A stretch of DNA of 52,009 nt from Pseudomonas sp. BN411 (GTDB lineage: Bacteria; Pseudomonadota; Gammaproteobacteria; Pseudomonadales; Pseudomonadaceae): contig NZ_SSOM01000064.1 in NCBI RefSeq assembly GCF_029871235.1, positions 1 to 52,009 of the forward strand, in the 5' to 3' direction. The position numbers were made by a program, and so were the translations under genes. Every line of letters starts with the position of its first letter. Position 1 is the first letter of the stretch. Under the pieces are notes generated by a model that was not told where the DNA came from, ran no database searches, and was given only the letters and a program-made list of their open reading frames with translations. This document shows, piece after piece, positions 1 to 8,133 of the stretch.

Positions 1-53
1 CGTTCACGCAGTTGCCGGGCTTCGGCTTTTCCGTCGATCAGGAATGCGGACAT
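1..53 (-). CDS. folD: FolD, methylenetetrahydrofolate dehydrogenase/cyclohydrolase (5' end only)
   Basis: Only the first 17 codons lie in the window; the gene runs off the left edge. The visible peptide begins MSAFLIDGKAEARQLRE, which matches the start of bacterial FolD proteins (M-x-A-x-LIDGKA pattern). A GGAG-type ribosome site lies just upstream of the ATG. FolD interconverts 5,10-methylene-THF and 10-formyl-THF in the cytoplasm. It is the last visible gene of a minus-strand set purU, O-demethylase, folD. There it would oxidise the one-carbon unit that the demethylase loads onto tetrahydrofolate, and PurU would then release it as formate. The identification rests on few residues but is well supported by context. 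Confidence 0.7.
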   Translation of the reverse strand, partial: MSAFLIDGKAEARQLRE

Positions 54-81
54 TGTTTCTCCGGGTCTTACAGATGAAGCA

Positions 82-100
82 GGCCCTGAGACCCAGGGCC
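82..100. other. Small hairpin in the demethylase-folD gap
   Basis: Inverted repeat GGCCCTG (82-88) and CAGGGCC (94-100) in the 55-bp gap between the demethylase stop and the folD start. No T-run follows on the minus strand, so it looks more like an mRNA processing or attenuating structure than a full terminator. Confidence 0.3.
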
Positions 101-108
101 TTGCCGAC

Positions 109-1368
109 TCAGCTGCGGCGGTTGTCGGTTTTGTACGGTGCGGGCTGGACAGTGGCGCGGATGGGCAGTTGCGGCTCGCCCGGATTGCCCCAGATAACCG
201 TGACTTCAGTACCTACTTCTGCCTGGGCGATGTCCAGGGTGCACAGCGAGAGCATCTCGCGGAAGAAGTAGCTGTAGCCACGAGAGGTGGAAACGCCGAC
301 CTCACGGCCGTTCACCAGCACCTTGTCGGCATACATGAAACCGCGCTGATCCCGGGGCATCTCCATGAAGGCGTAGTGCTCGCCCTTCTGGAACAGGGAT
401 GCGAATACCTTGAGCACATCATCGGGATTCCACACCAGGGTGCGAATCACCCGGCGTGGGTTGGCCACTTCCTTTTCCAGGGCCTCGCGGCCGATGAAGT
501 CGTGATCGAACTTGATGTTGCGCCCCCAACCGAGCTCGACAGGGCTGCGGTACCAGGCGCTGACATCATCAGCCTCGAAGCTGCCGGCAACGTTGAAGGT
601 CGAGGCGAACGCCGGCAGAGACGCTTCGAATTCGGCGCGATACTCAGCCATGTCCTCGCTGAAGATCGCCGGCAGGTAGTCGGTCACGATAGTGGGGAAA
701 CAGGCTTCCAGGTGGTTGATGAAGGCAGCTCGACCACCCAGCTTGCGAATCCCGAACGCTTCGCCGGCTCGCACCACTGCCTCATACACCTCGGCAGCAT
801 GTTCGGCAGGACCTTGCAGCTCCACACCAGGCTCCCCGGACATGCCCTGTCGCAGCGCGTAGACCTCATGCCCGGCAATCTTCACCACTTGCGAGTGCAT
901 GAACTTGATGTCCGCCAGGGCCACGCCTGTCAGCTTCTCGATCAATGCGGCAGCCTTGGGCCCAGCAACCTGGAATTTGAACCCTTCGACAACCTCCGAG
1001 CTGACGTTGTAATCACCCTTGCGTAGGTGGAAGTCCATGAGGAAGCCGCCGCGACCGAAGAGCATGAAGTCATCCTCCCCCCAGCGGCTGAGGATACCCT
1101 CATGGATCACCTTGCCATCACGATTGCAGTGGGTGACATGCTTGGACTGCATGATGTCGAACTTGGCGAAGCTGTTGATGGAGGTATCGGAGAAAAGCTT
1201 CAACACGTCCGGTCCACGGTAACGCCGCTGCCAAAGGAACGACCAATCACCGATGTAGCAGTGGTCCTTCCAGGACATGCTCTCGTCGAGCCAGTCCGTG
1301 TACTCAGGCTGCCCCCAACGGGACGTGAAATAGCCCTCTGGAGTCTTTCTGAAATTCTTGGGGAGCAT
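109..1368 (-). CDS. LigM/DesA-like tetrahydrofolate-dependent aryl O-demethylase (GcvT fold)
   Basis: 419 residues with the GcvT/aminomethyltransferase fold over most of the length, and characteristic stretches such as INSFAKFDIMQSKHV (about 65-80), LRQGMSGEPGVEL, and ELGWGRNIKFDHDFIGREALE in the C-terminal half. Full-length resemblance to LigM (vanillate/3-O-methylgallate demethylase) and DesA (syringate demethylase) of sphingomonads supports transfer of a methoxyl methyl group to THF, giving 5-methyl-THF and a phenol in the cytoplasm. The start has a good GAGGT ribosome site. It lies 49 bp after purU and 55 bp before folD, which is exactly the enzyme set needed to burn the transferred carbon. 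It is roughly half identical to the paralogue at 5575-6915. The methylated substrate cannot be read from sequence; some relatives act on other methoxy- or methylated substrates. Confidence 0.8.
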   Translation of the reverse strand: MLPKNFRKTPEGYFTSRWGQPEYTDWLDESMSWKDHCYIGDWSFLWQRRYRGPDVLKLFSDTSINSFAKFDIMQSKHVTHCNRDGKVIHEGILSRWGEDDFMLFGRGGFLMDFHLRKGDYNVSSEVVEGFKFQVAGPKAAALIEKLTGVALADIKFMHSQVVKIAGHEVYALRQGMSGEPGVELQGPAEHAAEVYEAVVRAGEAFGIRKLGGRAAFINHLEACFPTIVTDYLPAIFSEDMAEYRAEFEASLPAFASTFNVAGSFEADDVSAWYRSPVELGWGRNIKFDHDFIGREALEKEVANPRRVIRTLVWNPDDVLKVFASLFQKGEHYAFMEMPRDQRGFMYADKVLVNGREVGVSTSRGYSYFFREMLSLCTLDIAQAEVGTEVTVIWGNPGEPQLPIRATVQPAPYKTDNRRS

Positions 1369-1417
1369 GTCTTTACCTCGGTTACTTCAACGAATTGTTG
1401 TTATGCGTGGCCAGGCG

Positions 1418-2287
1418 TCAGCCTTCGAACACGATGGTTTTGCGACCGTTCGGAATGACGCGGTCTTCCAGATAGGCGCGCACTGCCCTGGCCAGGACGC
1501 GTCGTTCGATGTCACGCCCCTTACGTACGAGATCTTCCGCGCTATCGCGGTGGGAAATGCGCTCGACGTCTTGCTCGATGATCGGGCCCTCGTCCAGGTC
1601 GGCGGTGACGAAGTGCGAGGTCGCGCCAATCAGCTTCACGCCACGCTCATGGGCCTGGTGATAGGGACGCGCGCCCTTGAATCCCGGCAGGAAGCTGTGA
1701 TGGATGTTGATGCAGCGCCCATCCAGCTTGCGCGAGAGGTCATCGGAGAGGATCTGCATGTAGCGAGCGAGCACAACTAGGTCGGTCCTGGTGGACTCGA
1801 TCAAGGCAAGCAGTTTCTCTTCCTGCTGGGACTTGTTATCCCGGGTCACTGGCAGGTAGTGAAACGCTATGCCCTGCAGATCAACCGCGGCGTATCGCTC
1901 CTGGGGATGGTTGGCGACAACGGCCGATATCTCCATCGGCAGCTCGCCGATTCGGCTGCGGTAAAGCAGGTCGCGCAGGCAATGGTCATAGCCGGACACG
2001 AGCAGCATTACGCGCTTGCGCTGGTCCTGCGGACGCAGCGACCACTCCATGCCGTACCGATGGGCAACATCGGCGAATCCAGCCTTGATGTCCTCGAGTA
2101 CCAGTTGCGTCGCGCTGTCTATCGCGTCGAACACCACCCGCATGAAGAACTGCTGAGTATCCAGATCATCGAATTGCTGCGCATCGAGGATGTTGCATCC
2201 CTGGTCAAAGAGGTAGCTGGAAACATCCTTCACGATTCCGGCGGTATTACGGCACGACAACAGCAGAATGAATTTTGGATTGGACAC
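1418..2287 (-). CDS. purU: Formyltetrahydrofolate deformylase PurU
   Basis: Hydrolyses 10-formyl-THF to formate and THF. The 289-residue protein has an N-terminal ACT regulatory domain (about 6-75) and a formyltransferase-fold domain (about 90-285). The catalytic triad is visible as N194, H196 (in [14 protein letters not shown]) and D232 (TADLDEGPI), with the same spacing as in PurN. The start is GTG with GGAGA 7-8 bases upstream. As the first gene of the purU-demethylase-folD set it regenerates free THF for the demethylase. This suggests a role in C1 disposal during methoxyaromatic growth, not only the housekeeping balance of THF pools. A LysR-type palindrome lies 114 bp upstream. Confidence 0.93.
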   Translation of the reverse strand: MSNPKFILLLSCRNTAGIVKDVSSYLFDQGCNILDAQQFDDLDTQQFFMRVVFDAIDSATQLVLEDIKAGFADVAHRYGMEWSLRPQDQRKRVMLLVSGYDHCLRDLLYRSRIGELPMEISAVVANHPQERYAAVDLQGIAFHYLPVTRDNKSQQEEKLLALIESTRTDLVVLARYMQILSDDLSRKLDGRCINIHHSFLPGFKGARPYHQAHERGVKLIGATSHFVTADLDEGPIIEQDVERISHRDSAEDLVRKGRDIERRVLARAVRAYLEDRVIPNGRKTIVFEG

Positions 2288-2401
2288 AGCGGTCTCCGAT
2301 CATCGTTTTTATTGGAGTGGGCATCAGCGCAGCCGCACTGACGTCTGAGTCACTATAAAAACTAGATAAAATGAGATCCACGCATGCCATAGATGCACAG
2401 A

Positions 2402-2416
2402 ATGCACGCCGTGCAT
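2402..2416. promoter_or_regulatory. Candidate LysR-type regulator box upstream of purU
   Basis: ATGCACGCCGTGCAT is a perfect 15-bp inverted repeat containing the T-N11-A arrangement (T2403, A2415) of LysR-family recognition sites. It lies 114 bp upstream of the purU start and about 300 bp upstream of the divergent lysR gene. Partial repeats of its half (gatgcac, aatgcac) sit just to the left. The rest of the 433-bp gap 2288-2720 shows nothing coding that I can support. Confidence 0.5.
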
Positions 2417-2720
2417 AATGATCCAGCCAGTTTTCTCGCTCATGTGCGAATTGCTCAGCGCGTCGTAGCAACGGCACCAGCTACACCAAAAAAGGCCAAG
2501 CGAGAACGCGCTGTTCGAGACTCCATCCTATGTCGATCAGCACGCTCGCCAGGTAGGGATCGAGCACAGCGCCTACCCGCCCCACTCTCCTGGTGGCGGG
2601 AATATCGCAGTCGCGGTGAGTTGCCCACTGGTTCAGCGATGCCGAATCCCATCCGGCGTTTCAAGTAACGAACCTCTTGGAATACCTTAATGCATCACGA
2701 TCACAAAAATACTCGACCCC

Positions 2721-3662
2721 ATGCACAGCATTCATAGCGAAAAGAAGCTCGACCTAAACCTCCTGCCGGTCTTCGATGCTCTGATTCGGGAGGGCAGCGT
2801 GACCCGGGCCGCTGACAGCCTGGATCTCTCGCAAAGCGCGGTCAGTCACGCGCTGAAACGATTGCGGGACTTCTTCAACGATCCGCTGTTTATCAAGGTC
2901 GGTGACGGCATGAGGCCGACGCCCAAGGCCGAGCAGTTAGCAGTCTCGATACTGGGGGTCATCAGCACGGTACAAAACTCGCTACTCACCCAAACTCGCT
3001 TCGACCCGAGCACGGCGATCCGTACGTTCAAGTTCTGCATGACCGACATGGGCGAACTCGTGTTTCTACCCAGGATGATCCAGGAGCTAAAGCGCAGAGC
3101 ACCACACTGCACCATTCAAACGCTGCAGGTCAGGCCCGAAAACATAGCTGCGACGCTAGAGTCGGGCGAGGCTGACCTTGCGATGGGATCGCAGCTTGCC
3201 GTAAACGACGAACTCTTCCAGCAGAATCTGTTCTTCCACAAGTTTGTCACGATCGTCAGTCGGGAAAACCGACAGGTTGGGGACTCGATCAGCCTTGAGC
3301 AATTCACCCGTATGAAGCACATCGTGATCAATCTCGGGGGCAAGACCACGCACTACGATCGAGCGCTGGACGAGCACGGTATCAAGCGTGGTGTGTTCCT
3401 GCTGACCCCCCACTACCTGGTCATTCCCATGCTGATCAAGAATGACCCTGAGCTGATTGCGACCGTTCCAGGAGAGATCGGCCGTATCTTCGATGAGTAC
3501 GGCTGGGTTCGACGCCTGAAACCCCCAGTGGATCTCGCGCCATTCCCAATTTGTCAGTACTGGCATCCCCGCTTTCACCACGATGAGGCGAATCGCTGGC
3601 TCAGGCAGTTGATGAAGGAAATCTACGATGACTTCCTACCGGAATCTGGGAATGCCTGGTGA
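2721..3662 (+). CDS. LysR-family transcriptional regulator
   Basis: 313 residues. The N-terminal winged helix-turn-helix is clear (about 11-70: DLNLLPVFDALIREGSVTRA then LSQSAVSHALKRLRDFF), followed by a LysR substrate-binding domain to the end. The style resembles the NodD/LinR/PcpR branch, which includes activators of hydroquinone dioxygenase and maleylacetate reductase genes. It is divergent from the purU-demethylase-folD set and is its most likely regulator through the palindrome at 2402-2416. The start chosen is the first ATG of the conserved N-terminus; its ribosome site is weak. The effector is unknown; an aromatic intermediate is likely from the family and context. Confidence 0.85.
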   Translation: MHSIHSEKKLDLNLLPVFDALIREGSVTRAADSLDLSQSAVSHALKRLRDFFNDPLFIKVGDGMRPTPKAEQLAVSILGVISTVQNSLLTQTRFDPSTAIRTFKFCMTDMGELVFLPRMIQELKRRAPHCTIQTLQVRPENIAATLESGEADLAMGSQLAVNDELFQQNLFFHKFVTIVSRENRQVGDSISLEQFTRMKHIVINLGGKTTHYDRALDEHGIKRGVFLLTPHYLVIPMLIKNDPELIATVPGEIGRIFDEYGWVRRLKPPVDLAPFPICQYWHPRFHHDEANRWLRQLMKEIYDDFLPESGNAW

Positions 3663-3792
3663 GGACGCTGGTGGAATGCCGACGCCGAAGGAGGAGGAGC
3701 AGTAGAAAAGGTCGGTGAGTGTTGCATGCCGGTCCTACTTTCATGCTGCCGCTTCGCACTAGGTCACCCCTATTCCGAGATGGCCAGCACAG

Positions 3793-3806
3793 CTATCGAA
3801 AGATAG
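3793..3806. promoter_or_regulatory. CTATC-N4-GATAG operator, small secreted protein gene
   Basis: CTATCGAAAGATAG, a perfect copy of the cluster-wide palindrome, 61 bp upstream of the small ORF at 3868. A degraded look-alike (CTATTCCGAGATGG) precedes it at 3770-3783. Confidence 0.65.
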
Positions 3807-3867
3807 GACCTTTTTGAAACGCAAATAGAGACGCTATGGCTGTCCTGCTCCAACCAGAGGCATAGCC

Positions 3868-4044
3868 ATGAGAACAAAAATAATTTCCATCGGCCTCGCA
3901 GTTACCATCGCCATCCTGCTGATCGTCGCTGCCGCCCAAACCACCCCACAACGCTACACCGCAGACATCCCTGAAGCTTGCATGCATTCCAGCGTCAATT
4001 GCACATTGCCGCCGGGCTTTCGAGGCTGGCCTTCGATTCCGTGA
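3868..4044 (+). CDS. Small secreted or membrane-anchored hypothetical protein (58 aa)
   Basis: ATG with a CCAGAGG ribosome site 8 bases upstream opens a 58-residue frame. It has a basic N-terminus (MRTK), a hydrophobic stretch of about 18 residues (IISIGLAVTIAILLIVAAA), then a short polar tail with two cysteines. It looks like a signal peptide or single anchor plus a mini-domain exported to the periplasm. A perfect CTATC-N4-GATAG operator sits 61 bp upstream, so it appears to belong to the regulon. The last codons abut a fossil of a MalT-type regulator starting around 4028-4041, so the original C-terminus may have been altered by rearrangement. No function is recognised. Confidence 0.45.
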   Translation: MRTKIISIGLAVTIAILLIVAAAQTTPQRYTADIPEACMHSSVNCTLPPGFRGWPSIP

Positions 4045-4180
4045 GCCAACCGCGACCATAGTAATGCATACAACCTCCACGAGGCGCGCGACGAAGCCAC
4101 GCACTTAGCATGGACAGGTGTTGCCCCGGGCAGAAAATCGACTTCCCGGGGCATAAGGCCTGGCCCAAAAGGTGGCTTCG
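4028..4180 (+). pseudogene. Fossil fragment of a MalT/LuxR-type regulator
   Basis: About 140 bp align at roughly 80 percent identity, with small indels, to the C-terminal half of regulator B (27442-27577). The blocks GACGAAGCC, CTTAGCATGGACA and GTGTTGCCC are shared in the same order and spacing, and one frame still reads DEATHLAWTGVAPG against DEARALAWTRVAQAE. The reading frame is broken by indels, and neither the ATPase domain nor the LuxR helix-turn-helix remains. A run of ten G follows, then a hairpin terminator. I interpret it as debris of a third regulator copy or of a partial duplication of regulator B. Confidence 0.75.
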
Positions 4181-4220
4181 CTTGCTGTGAAGGAATTGGG
4201 GGGGGGGAAGGAGCAAGAGA

Positions 4221-4254
4221 AAGCGCCGGCGGGCAGCGCTCACCGGCGCTTTTT
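4221..4254. terminator. Hairpin terminator after the regulator fossil
   Basis: Stem AAGCGCCGG ... CCGGCGCTT with a T-run on the right and A-rich sequence on the left, so it could act in both directions. It separates the fossil from the convergent SDR gene. Confidence 0.6.
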
Positions 4255-4367
4255 CATTGGCGGGCAGTTCGGCCTCCGACCTCTACTTTGGCGGCTAGGG
4301 GTAGCGACAAGCGCTTGTACAGAACACCGAATGCATCCTGTACAAGAGGCACTAGGCAACAAGACGA

Positions 4368-5126
4368 TTACTGATGGTTCTCACGCCAGTTTTTCGGTAA
4401 CGGTCCAAGCGTAGTGCCGCCATCTACCAAATACTCACCGCCAGTAATAAAGCCCGAATCCTGGTGCGCAATAAACAACACCATACGGCTGATTTCTTCC
4501 GGCTGTGCCGCCCGCGGGATAGCCTGAATAGAAAGCATTCCACTGAGATCATGTGGCGCAGTCATCGGCGTGTGAACTGCCCCAGGGAACACCGCATTTA
4601 CTCGAATATTGTCGTGAGCGAGCTCCAACGCCGCCGCCTTAGTCAGACCACGCACGCCCCACTTGCTGGCGCAATAAGCAGAAGCCAAAGGATATCCCTG
4701 GACGGCGGCAGTGGAACCAATGTTGATGATACTGCCGCGACCCAGTTCCTTCATTCCAGCGACAACAGAGCAGATTCCAAGATATACGCCCGTAAGGTTG
4801 ATATCGAGCGTCCGTTGAAAAATGGCCTTCTCGCGGCCATCAAGCGGGTCAAAGCCAATAATACCGGCGTTATTAACTAATACAGAGACCAGACCAAAGG
4901 TGCGAGCCTGCTCCAGAGCAGCATCCCAAGACTCTTCATCAGTTACATCCAGAGTAACGAACATCGCACGTTCGCCCAACTCGTCTGCAAGCGCCTGGCC
5001 TTTGTCCTTTGCGATATCGCCAATGACAACATTCGCGCCCAGACGATGGAACGCGCGCGCATGAGACTCCCCCATGCCGCTGGCTGCGCCGGTAATCAGG
5101 ACAGTTTCATTTTCGAAGCTCATCAT
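4368..5126 (-). CDS. Short-chain dehydrogenase/reductase
   Basis: 252-residue classical SDR. Cofactor motif TGAASGMG at 12-19, NNAG at 85-88, catalytic S138, Y151 and K155 (YCASK), C-terminal DGGTT. It should oxidise or reduce an alcohol or ketone with NAD(P)(H) in the cytoplasm. The family includes 3-alpha/20-beta-hydroxysteroid dehydrogenase-like and benzylic or side-chain alcohol dehydrogenases; the substrate is not deducible. Two adjacent ATGs (5126, 5123) follow an AAGGA ribosome site. It is a single gene preceded, at 118 bp, by a perfect CTATC-N4-GATAG operator in a 20-bp palindrome, so it is very likely part of the regulon. Side-chain oxidation of the cluster substrate is a reasonable guess. 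Confidence 0.88.
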   Translation of the reverse strand: MMSFENETVLITGAASGMGESHARAFHRLGANVVIGDIAKDKGQALADELGERAMFVTLDVTDEESWDAALEQARTFGLVSVLVNNAGIIGFDPLDGREKAIFQRTLDINLTGVYLGICSVVAGMKELGRGSIINIGSTAAVQGYPLASAYCASKWGVRGLTKAAALELAHDNIRVNAVFPGAVHTPMTAPHDLSGMLSIQAIPRAAQPEEISRMVLFIAHQDSGFITGGEYLVDGGTTLGPLPKNWRENHQ

Positions 5127-5241
5127 CTTATTTATTTCCTTTTATGAGACTACTACTTAGAACGCATGTACATAAGCGTTTCAGCCGGGGACGGCCGATT
5201 TATCATGCCTATGCAGGCTAGACAAACATTCCAAGTAATTC

Positions 5242-5261
5242 CCCCTATCTGAGGATAGGGG
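5242..5261. promoter_or_regulatory. CTATC-N4-GATAG operator, SDR gene
   Basis: CCCCTATCTGAGGATAGGGG: the core motif at 5245-5258 extended to a 20-bp interrupted palindrome. It lies 118 bp upstream of the SDR start. It is 317 bp from the divergent demethylase at 5575, whose own promoter region (5262-5574) holds no second copy that I can see. Confidence 0.7.
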
Positions 5262-5574
5262 ATTAAGCACTCACACACGCTTATCTTGAGCCTATGCACA
5301 TCCGGAGCTTTTACTGCATCGAATCGGCCTCACTAGAAAATACCGATCGTGACATTGGCGGCGTAGGGACTAGGGCTTACATCACCGTCTCTTAGTGTCC
5401 AAACACCGTAAGAACACGCTGCTCATCGATTCAAATCTGTCCAAGTTAACCGCAATAACGCAAGTGTTACGCGCCGCGGCGGCAATCTCAGTTTTTATGT
5501 CCGAAGCTTGGAACTGGATGATAGCCGTTAACCTTTTGTTCGACACTTCAATACAAGAAAGTTAAGGAAATACC

Positions 5575-6915
5575 ATGAGCAAAGCAAATCCGCAGCCTCT
5601 ATACCACGTAGCGCAAGTACCGGACGACCCTCGCACCACCTCTTACACACGTTTCTTCTTCGAGCTTGAGCCCACGGAATACACCAACTGGATCGATGAG
5701 TGCGAGTCTTGGAAGAAAACTTGCTTCATCGGCGACTGGTCCCCGCTAATGAAACTGAAAATTACTGGGCCGGACGCTCTGTCTTTCTTCTCCTCAATTT
5801 CCGTAAACAGCTTTGCAAAATTCGACATCGGTCAAGCCAAACATGCGGTTCTTTGTAATGTATCCGGCAAGATAATGGGAGATGGCGTCCTGATGCGCCT
5901 CTCCGAAGAAAGCTTCATTTACACCAGTGGGCCCGGAGTCGCCTGGGCGATGTATCAATTTGCAAAGGGTAATTACAACGCCAAGGCCGAAGTCGTTACC
6001 GAAGACTATTTCGCATTCCAGGTCCAAGGCCCCAACTCCTTGCTTCTCCTGGAGGAGCTCACGGGCGAAAGTTTGCGCGACATCGGCTTCATGCGATTCC
6101 GCAAGTCCAGCATCAATGGCATGACCTTCAACGTGCTCCGCCAAGGCATGGCCGGTGAACTCGGATACGAACTTCACGGCGAGAGCCACAACGGTGTCGA
6201 AATCTACAACACGATTCTTAAGGTGGGAGAGCGATATGGCATCCGCCGTCTTGGCGGACGCAGCAAGATGGTGAATCACGTCGAAGCCTGCTTCCCCACA
6301 CCGACCGTGGACTATTTACCGGCAATGTTCGGTGACGATCAACGCGACTTTCTCGGTGTGATCCTGCAGAGCATGCCTTACTTCATGGAGTGGCTTGCTG
6401 TCGCCGGTAGTGCTCAAAGCAGGGACTTCACAACTTATGCCCGCACGCCGTTCGAGCTCGGCTGGGGTAAGAACGTGAAGTTCGACCACGAATTCATCGG
6501 TCGCGCCGCTCTAGAAGAAGCGGCCAATCCACGTCGGACAATGGTCACTCTCGTCTGGAATGGCGAAGATGTATCCGACGTTTCAGCCTCGTTTCTGAGC
6601 AAGGACGCAGAGCCATACACCTATATGGAAATGCCCCGAAACCTGCTGGGTTTGACCTGGATGGACAAAGTGCTAGTGGATGGCCACGAAATCGGCGTTT
6701 CGAGCTCGCGATGCTACAGCTACACCTTCCGCGAAATGCTGTCGTTGTGTGTTATCGACCAAGAGTACGCGACCCCAGGTACGGAGGTTGTAGTGGTTTG
6801 GGGCCATCCCGGCACCCGTCAGAAGCACATCCGCGCCCGCGTCGCGCCTGCCCCCTACAAGAAGGACAATCGTCGAATCGACGTCACCGGCCTTCCTTCA
6901 GCGCAAACCGTCTGA
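5575..6915 (+). CDS. Second LigM/DesA-like tetrahydrofolate-dependent aryl O-demethylase
   Basis: 446 residues, GcvT fold, full-length homologue of the protein at 109-1368. Shared blocks include NSFAKFDI, FQVQGPNS, LRQGMAGELGYELHG, FELGWGKNVKFDHEFIGRAAL and the end APAPYKKDNRR. It should move a methyl group from an aryl methyl ether to THF. The start has AAGGAA 7 bases upstream. It has an N-terminal extension of about 20 residues and a C-terminal extension of about 10 compared with the paralogue. It is followed by a terminator and the intradiol dioxygenase gene, both plus strand. Two diverged copies in one window suggest two methoxylated substrates (for example vanillate-like and hydroquinone-like rings), but specificity cannot be read here. 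Confidence 0.8.
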   Translation: MSKANPQPLYHVAQVPDDPRTTSYTRFFFELEPTEYTNWIDECESWKKTCFIGDWSPLMKLKITGPDALSFFSSISVNSFAKFDIGQAKHAVLCNVSGKIMGDGVLMRLSEESFIYTSGPGVAWAMYQFAKGNYNAKAEVVTEDYFAFQVQGPNSLLLLEELTGESLRDIGFMRFRKSSINGMTFNVLRQGMAGELGYELHGESHNGVEIYNTILKVGERYGIRRLGGRSKMVNHVEACFPTPTVDYLPAMFGDDQRDFLGVILQSMPYFMEWLAVAGSAQSRDFTTYARTPFELGWGKNVKFDHEFIGRAALEEAANPRRTMVTLVWNGEDVSDVSASFLSKDAEPYTYMEMPRNLLGLTWMDKVLVDGHEIGVSSSRCYSYTFREMLSLCVIDQEYATPGTEVVVVWGHPGTRQKHIRARVAPAPYKKDNRRIDVTGLPSAQTV

Positions 6916-6930
6916 AATTAACGCCATTTA

Positions 6931-6950
6931 TGCCGGGGTCTCTCCCGGCA
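6931..6950 (+). terminator. Hairpin after the second O-demethylase
   Basis: TGCCGGG ... CCCGGCA with a six-base loop, followed by a T-rich stretch, 15 bp past the stop codon. Confidence 0.55.
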
Positions 6951-7123
6951 TTCATTCCTCGGCAGGTCTCGTACGCCGCTCGCCTCGAATCTTCCATCGT
7001 CAGCCAAGGCGCAAACAATTCATTCTGATAGATCACAGATGAAACCTGCGGAACATTTGATAAATCCGAGAAGTTTTTATTAAGAGCTCTCCAAGATCAG
7101 TATCACAAGAGGACCATAACAAG

Positions 7124-8023
7124 ATGACTACCACTCTCGGTGATGAACGATTATCTCAACTGACAAACTCAGTCATTGCACAAATGTCTACAACACCCTC
7201 CACACGCCTACGCACGTTGATGGAATGCGCAGTTCGACATTTGCATGCATTTGCCATTGAAGCAAACCTGACACCTGAAGAATGGTTGACTGGAATTGCA
7301 TTTCTCACAGCGACCGGTCAAATGTGTAATAGCGATCGACAAGAGTTCATCCTCCTCTCGGATGCCCTCGGTCTGAGCACTATCGTTAATCTGCTTCAGG
7401 ATGGGAGTGGGGTAAACCAAGCCACCGAAAGCAGTCTGCTCGGTCCGTTCTATCGGGAGAATGCACCGAACTACCAGGCCAGTGAATCAATGGCACGCCG
7501 CTGCAATGGCCCCCAGCTTCAGCTCTATGGCCGAATCCTGAATACGGATGGAAATCCGATCCCCAATGCCACAGTGCAGATCTGGCAGACCGATTCAGAA
7601 GGGGTTTATGACATTCAGCGCGGACAGGAAATGGATACGCGGGGCGTCTACAGCACTGACGAGAACGGTTGTTACCATGCCTTCACGGTCATGCCGAAAA
7701 GCTACCCGCTACCTGACGACGGGCCGGTAAGACGCATGCTAGATGCCCAAAGTCGCCATGGGTACCGACCAGCTCATATCCACTACCTGATCAGCGCCCC
7801 CGAGCACAAAGAGCTCGTAACCGCCCTCTACATAGCTGGGGATTGCTACATCGATGACGACGCAGTCTTCGGAGTGAGTTCAACCACGCTGATCGTGACC
7901 CCAACCCTGGACAACAACGCTCCCCACCCTGAAGTACCAGCTATCTCGTACGACTTCCACTTGGCCCCTGGCATGACGGCAAGCGGTAGAATTGGTGCAG
8001 ACGTTGCCACATTGAGCTTCTAG
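7124..8023 (+). CDS. Intradiol ring-cleavage dioxygenase, hydroxyquinol 1,2-dioxygenase type
   Basis: 299 residues, the usual length for hydroxyquinol/catechol 1,2-dioxygenases. It has an N-terminal helical dimerisation region (1-105) and the LLGPFYRE lead-in to the beta-sandwich catalytic domain. Non-heme Fe(III) ligands are visible as Y162 (GVYDIQ), Y194 (PKSYPLPDDGP), H218 and H220 (RPAHIHYLI). The hydroxyquinol subgroup is favoured because a maleylacetate reductase, which uses the product, is encoded at 42933-43997. The reaction would be hydroxyquinol plus O2 to maleylacetate. Upstream 6952-7123 holds only a GATAG half-site (7027-7031). Alternatives are catechol or methoxylated-catechol cleavage. 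Confidence 0.82.
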   Translation: MTTTLGDERLSQLTNSVIAQMSTTPSTRLRTLMECAVRHLHAFAIEANLTPEEWLTGIAFLTATGQMCNSDRQEFILLSDALGLSTIVNLLQDGSGVNQATESSLLGPFYRENAPNYQASESMARRCNGPQLQLYGRILNTDGNPIPNATVQIWQTDSEGVYDIQRGQEMDTRGVYSTDENGCYHAFTVMPKSYPLPDDGPVRRMLDAQSRHGYRPAHIHYLISAPEHKELVTALYIAGDCYIDDDAVFGVSSTTLIVTPTLDNNAPHPEVPAISYDFHLAPGMTASGRIGADVATLSF

Positions 8024-8053
8024 TTCGCCTTGCAAGCCCGCACGATGGAGAAA

Positions 8054-8081
8054 GGGCACGGTCTTCATACTGGCCGTGTCC
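8054..8081. terminator. Hairpin between convergent genes
   Basis: GGGCACGGTC ... GGCCGTGTCC imperfect stem-loop, 31 bp past the intradiol dioxygenase stop. The esterase gene converges on it. Confidence 0.45.
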
Positions 8082-8133
8082 TTATCCTCTGTCTTTGACT
8101 CTTTCCCGATGCTCGTACAATGCCACCGGAAGG

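Noticed and set aside
169-1026. Long plus-strand frame of 285 codons
   Set aside because: It is the antisense shadow of the O-demethylase, with no ribosome site or family motif.
7018-7031. Possible operator before the intradiol dioxygenase
   Set aside because: Only the GATAG half is present; the left half matches at one of five bases.
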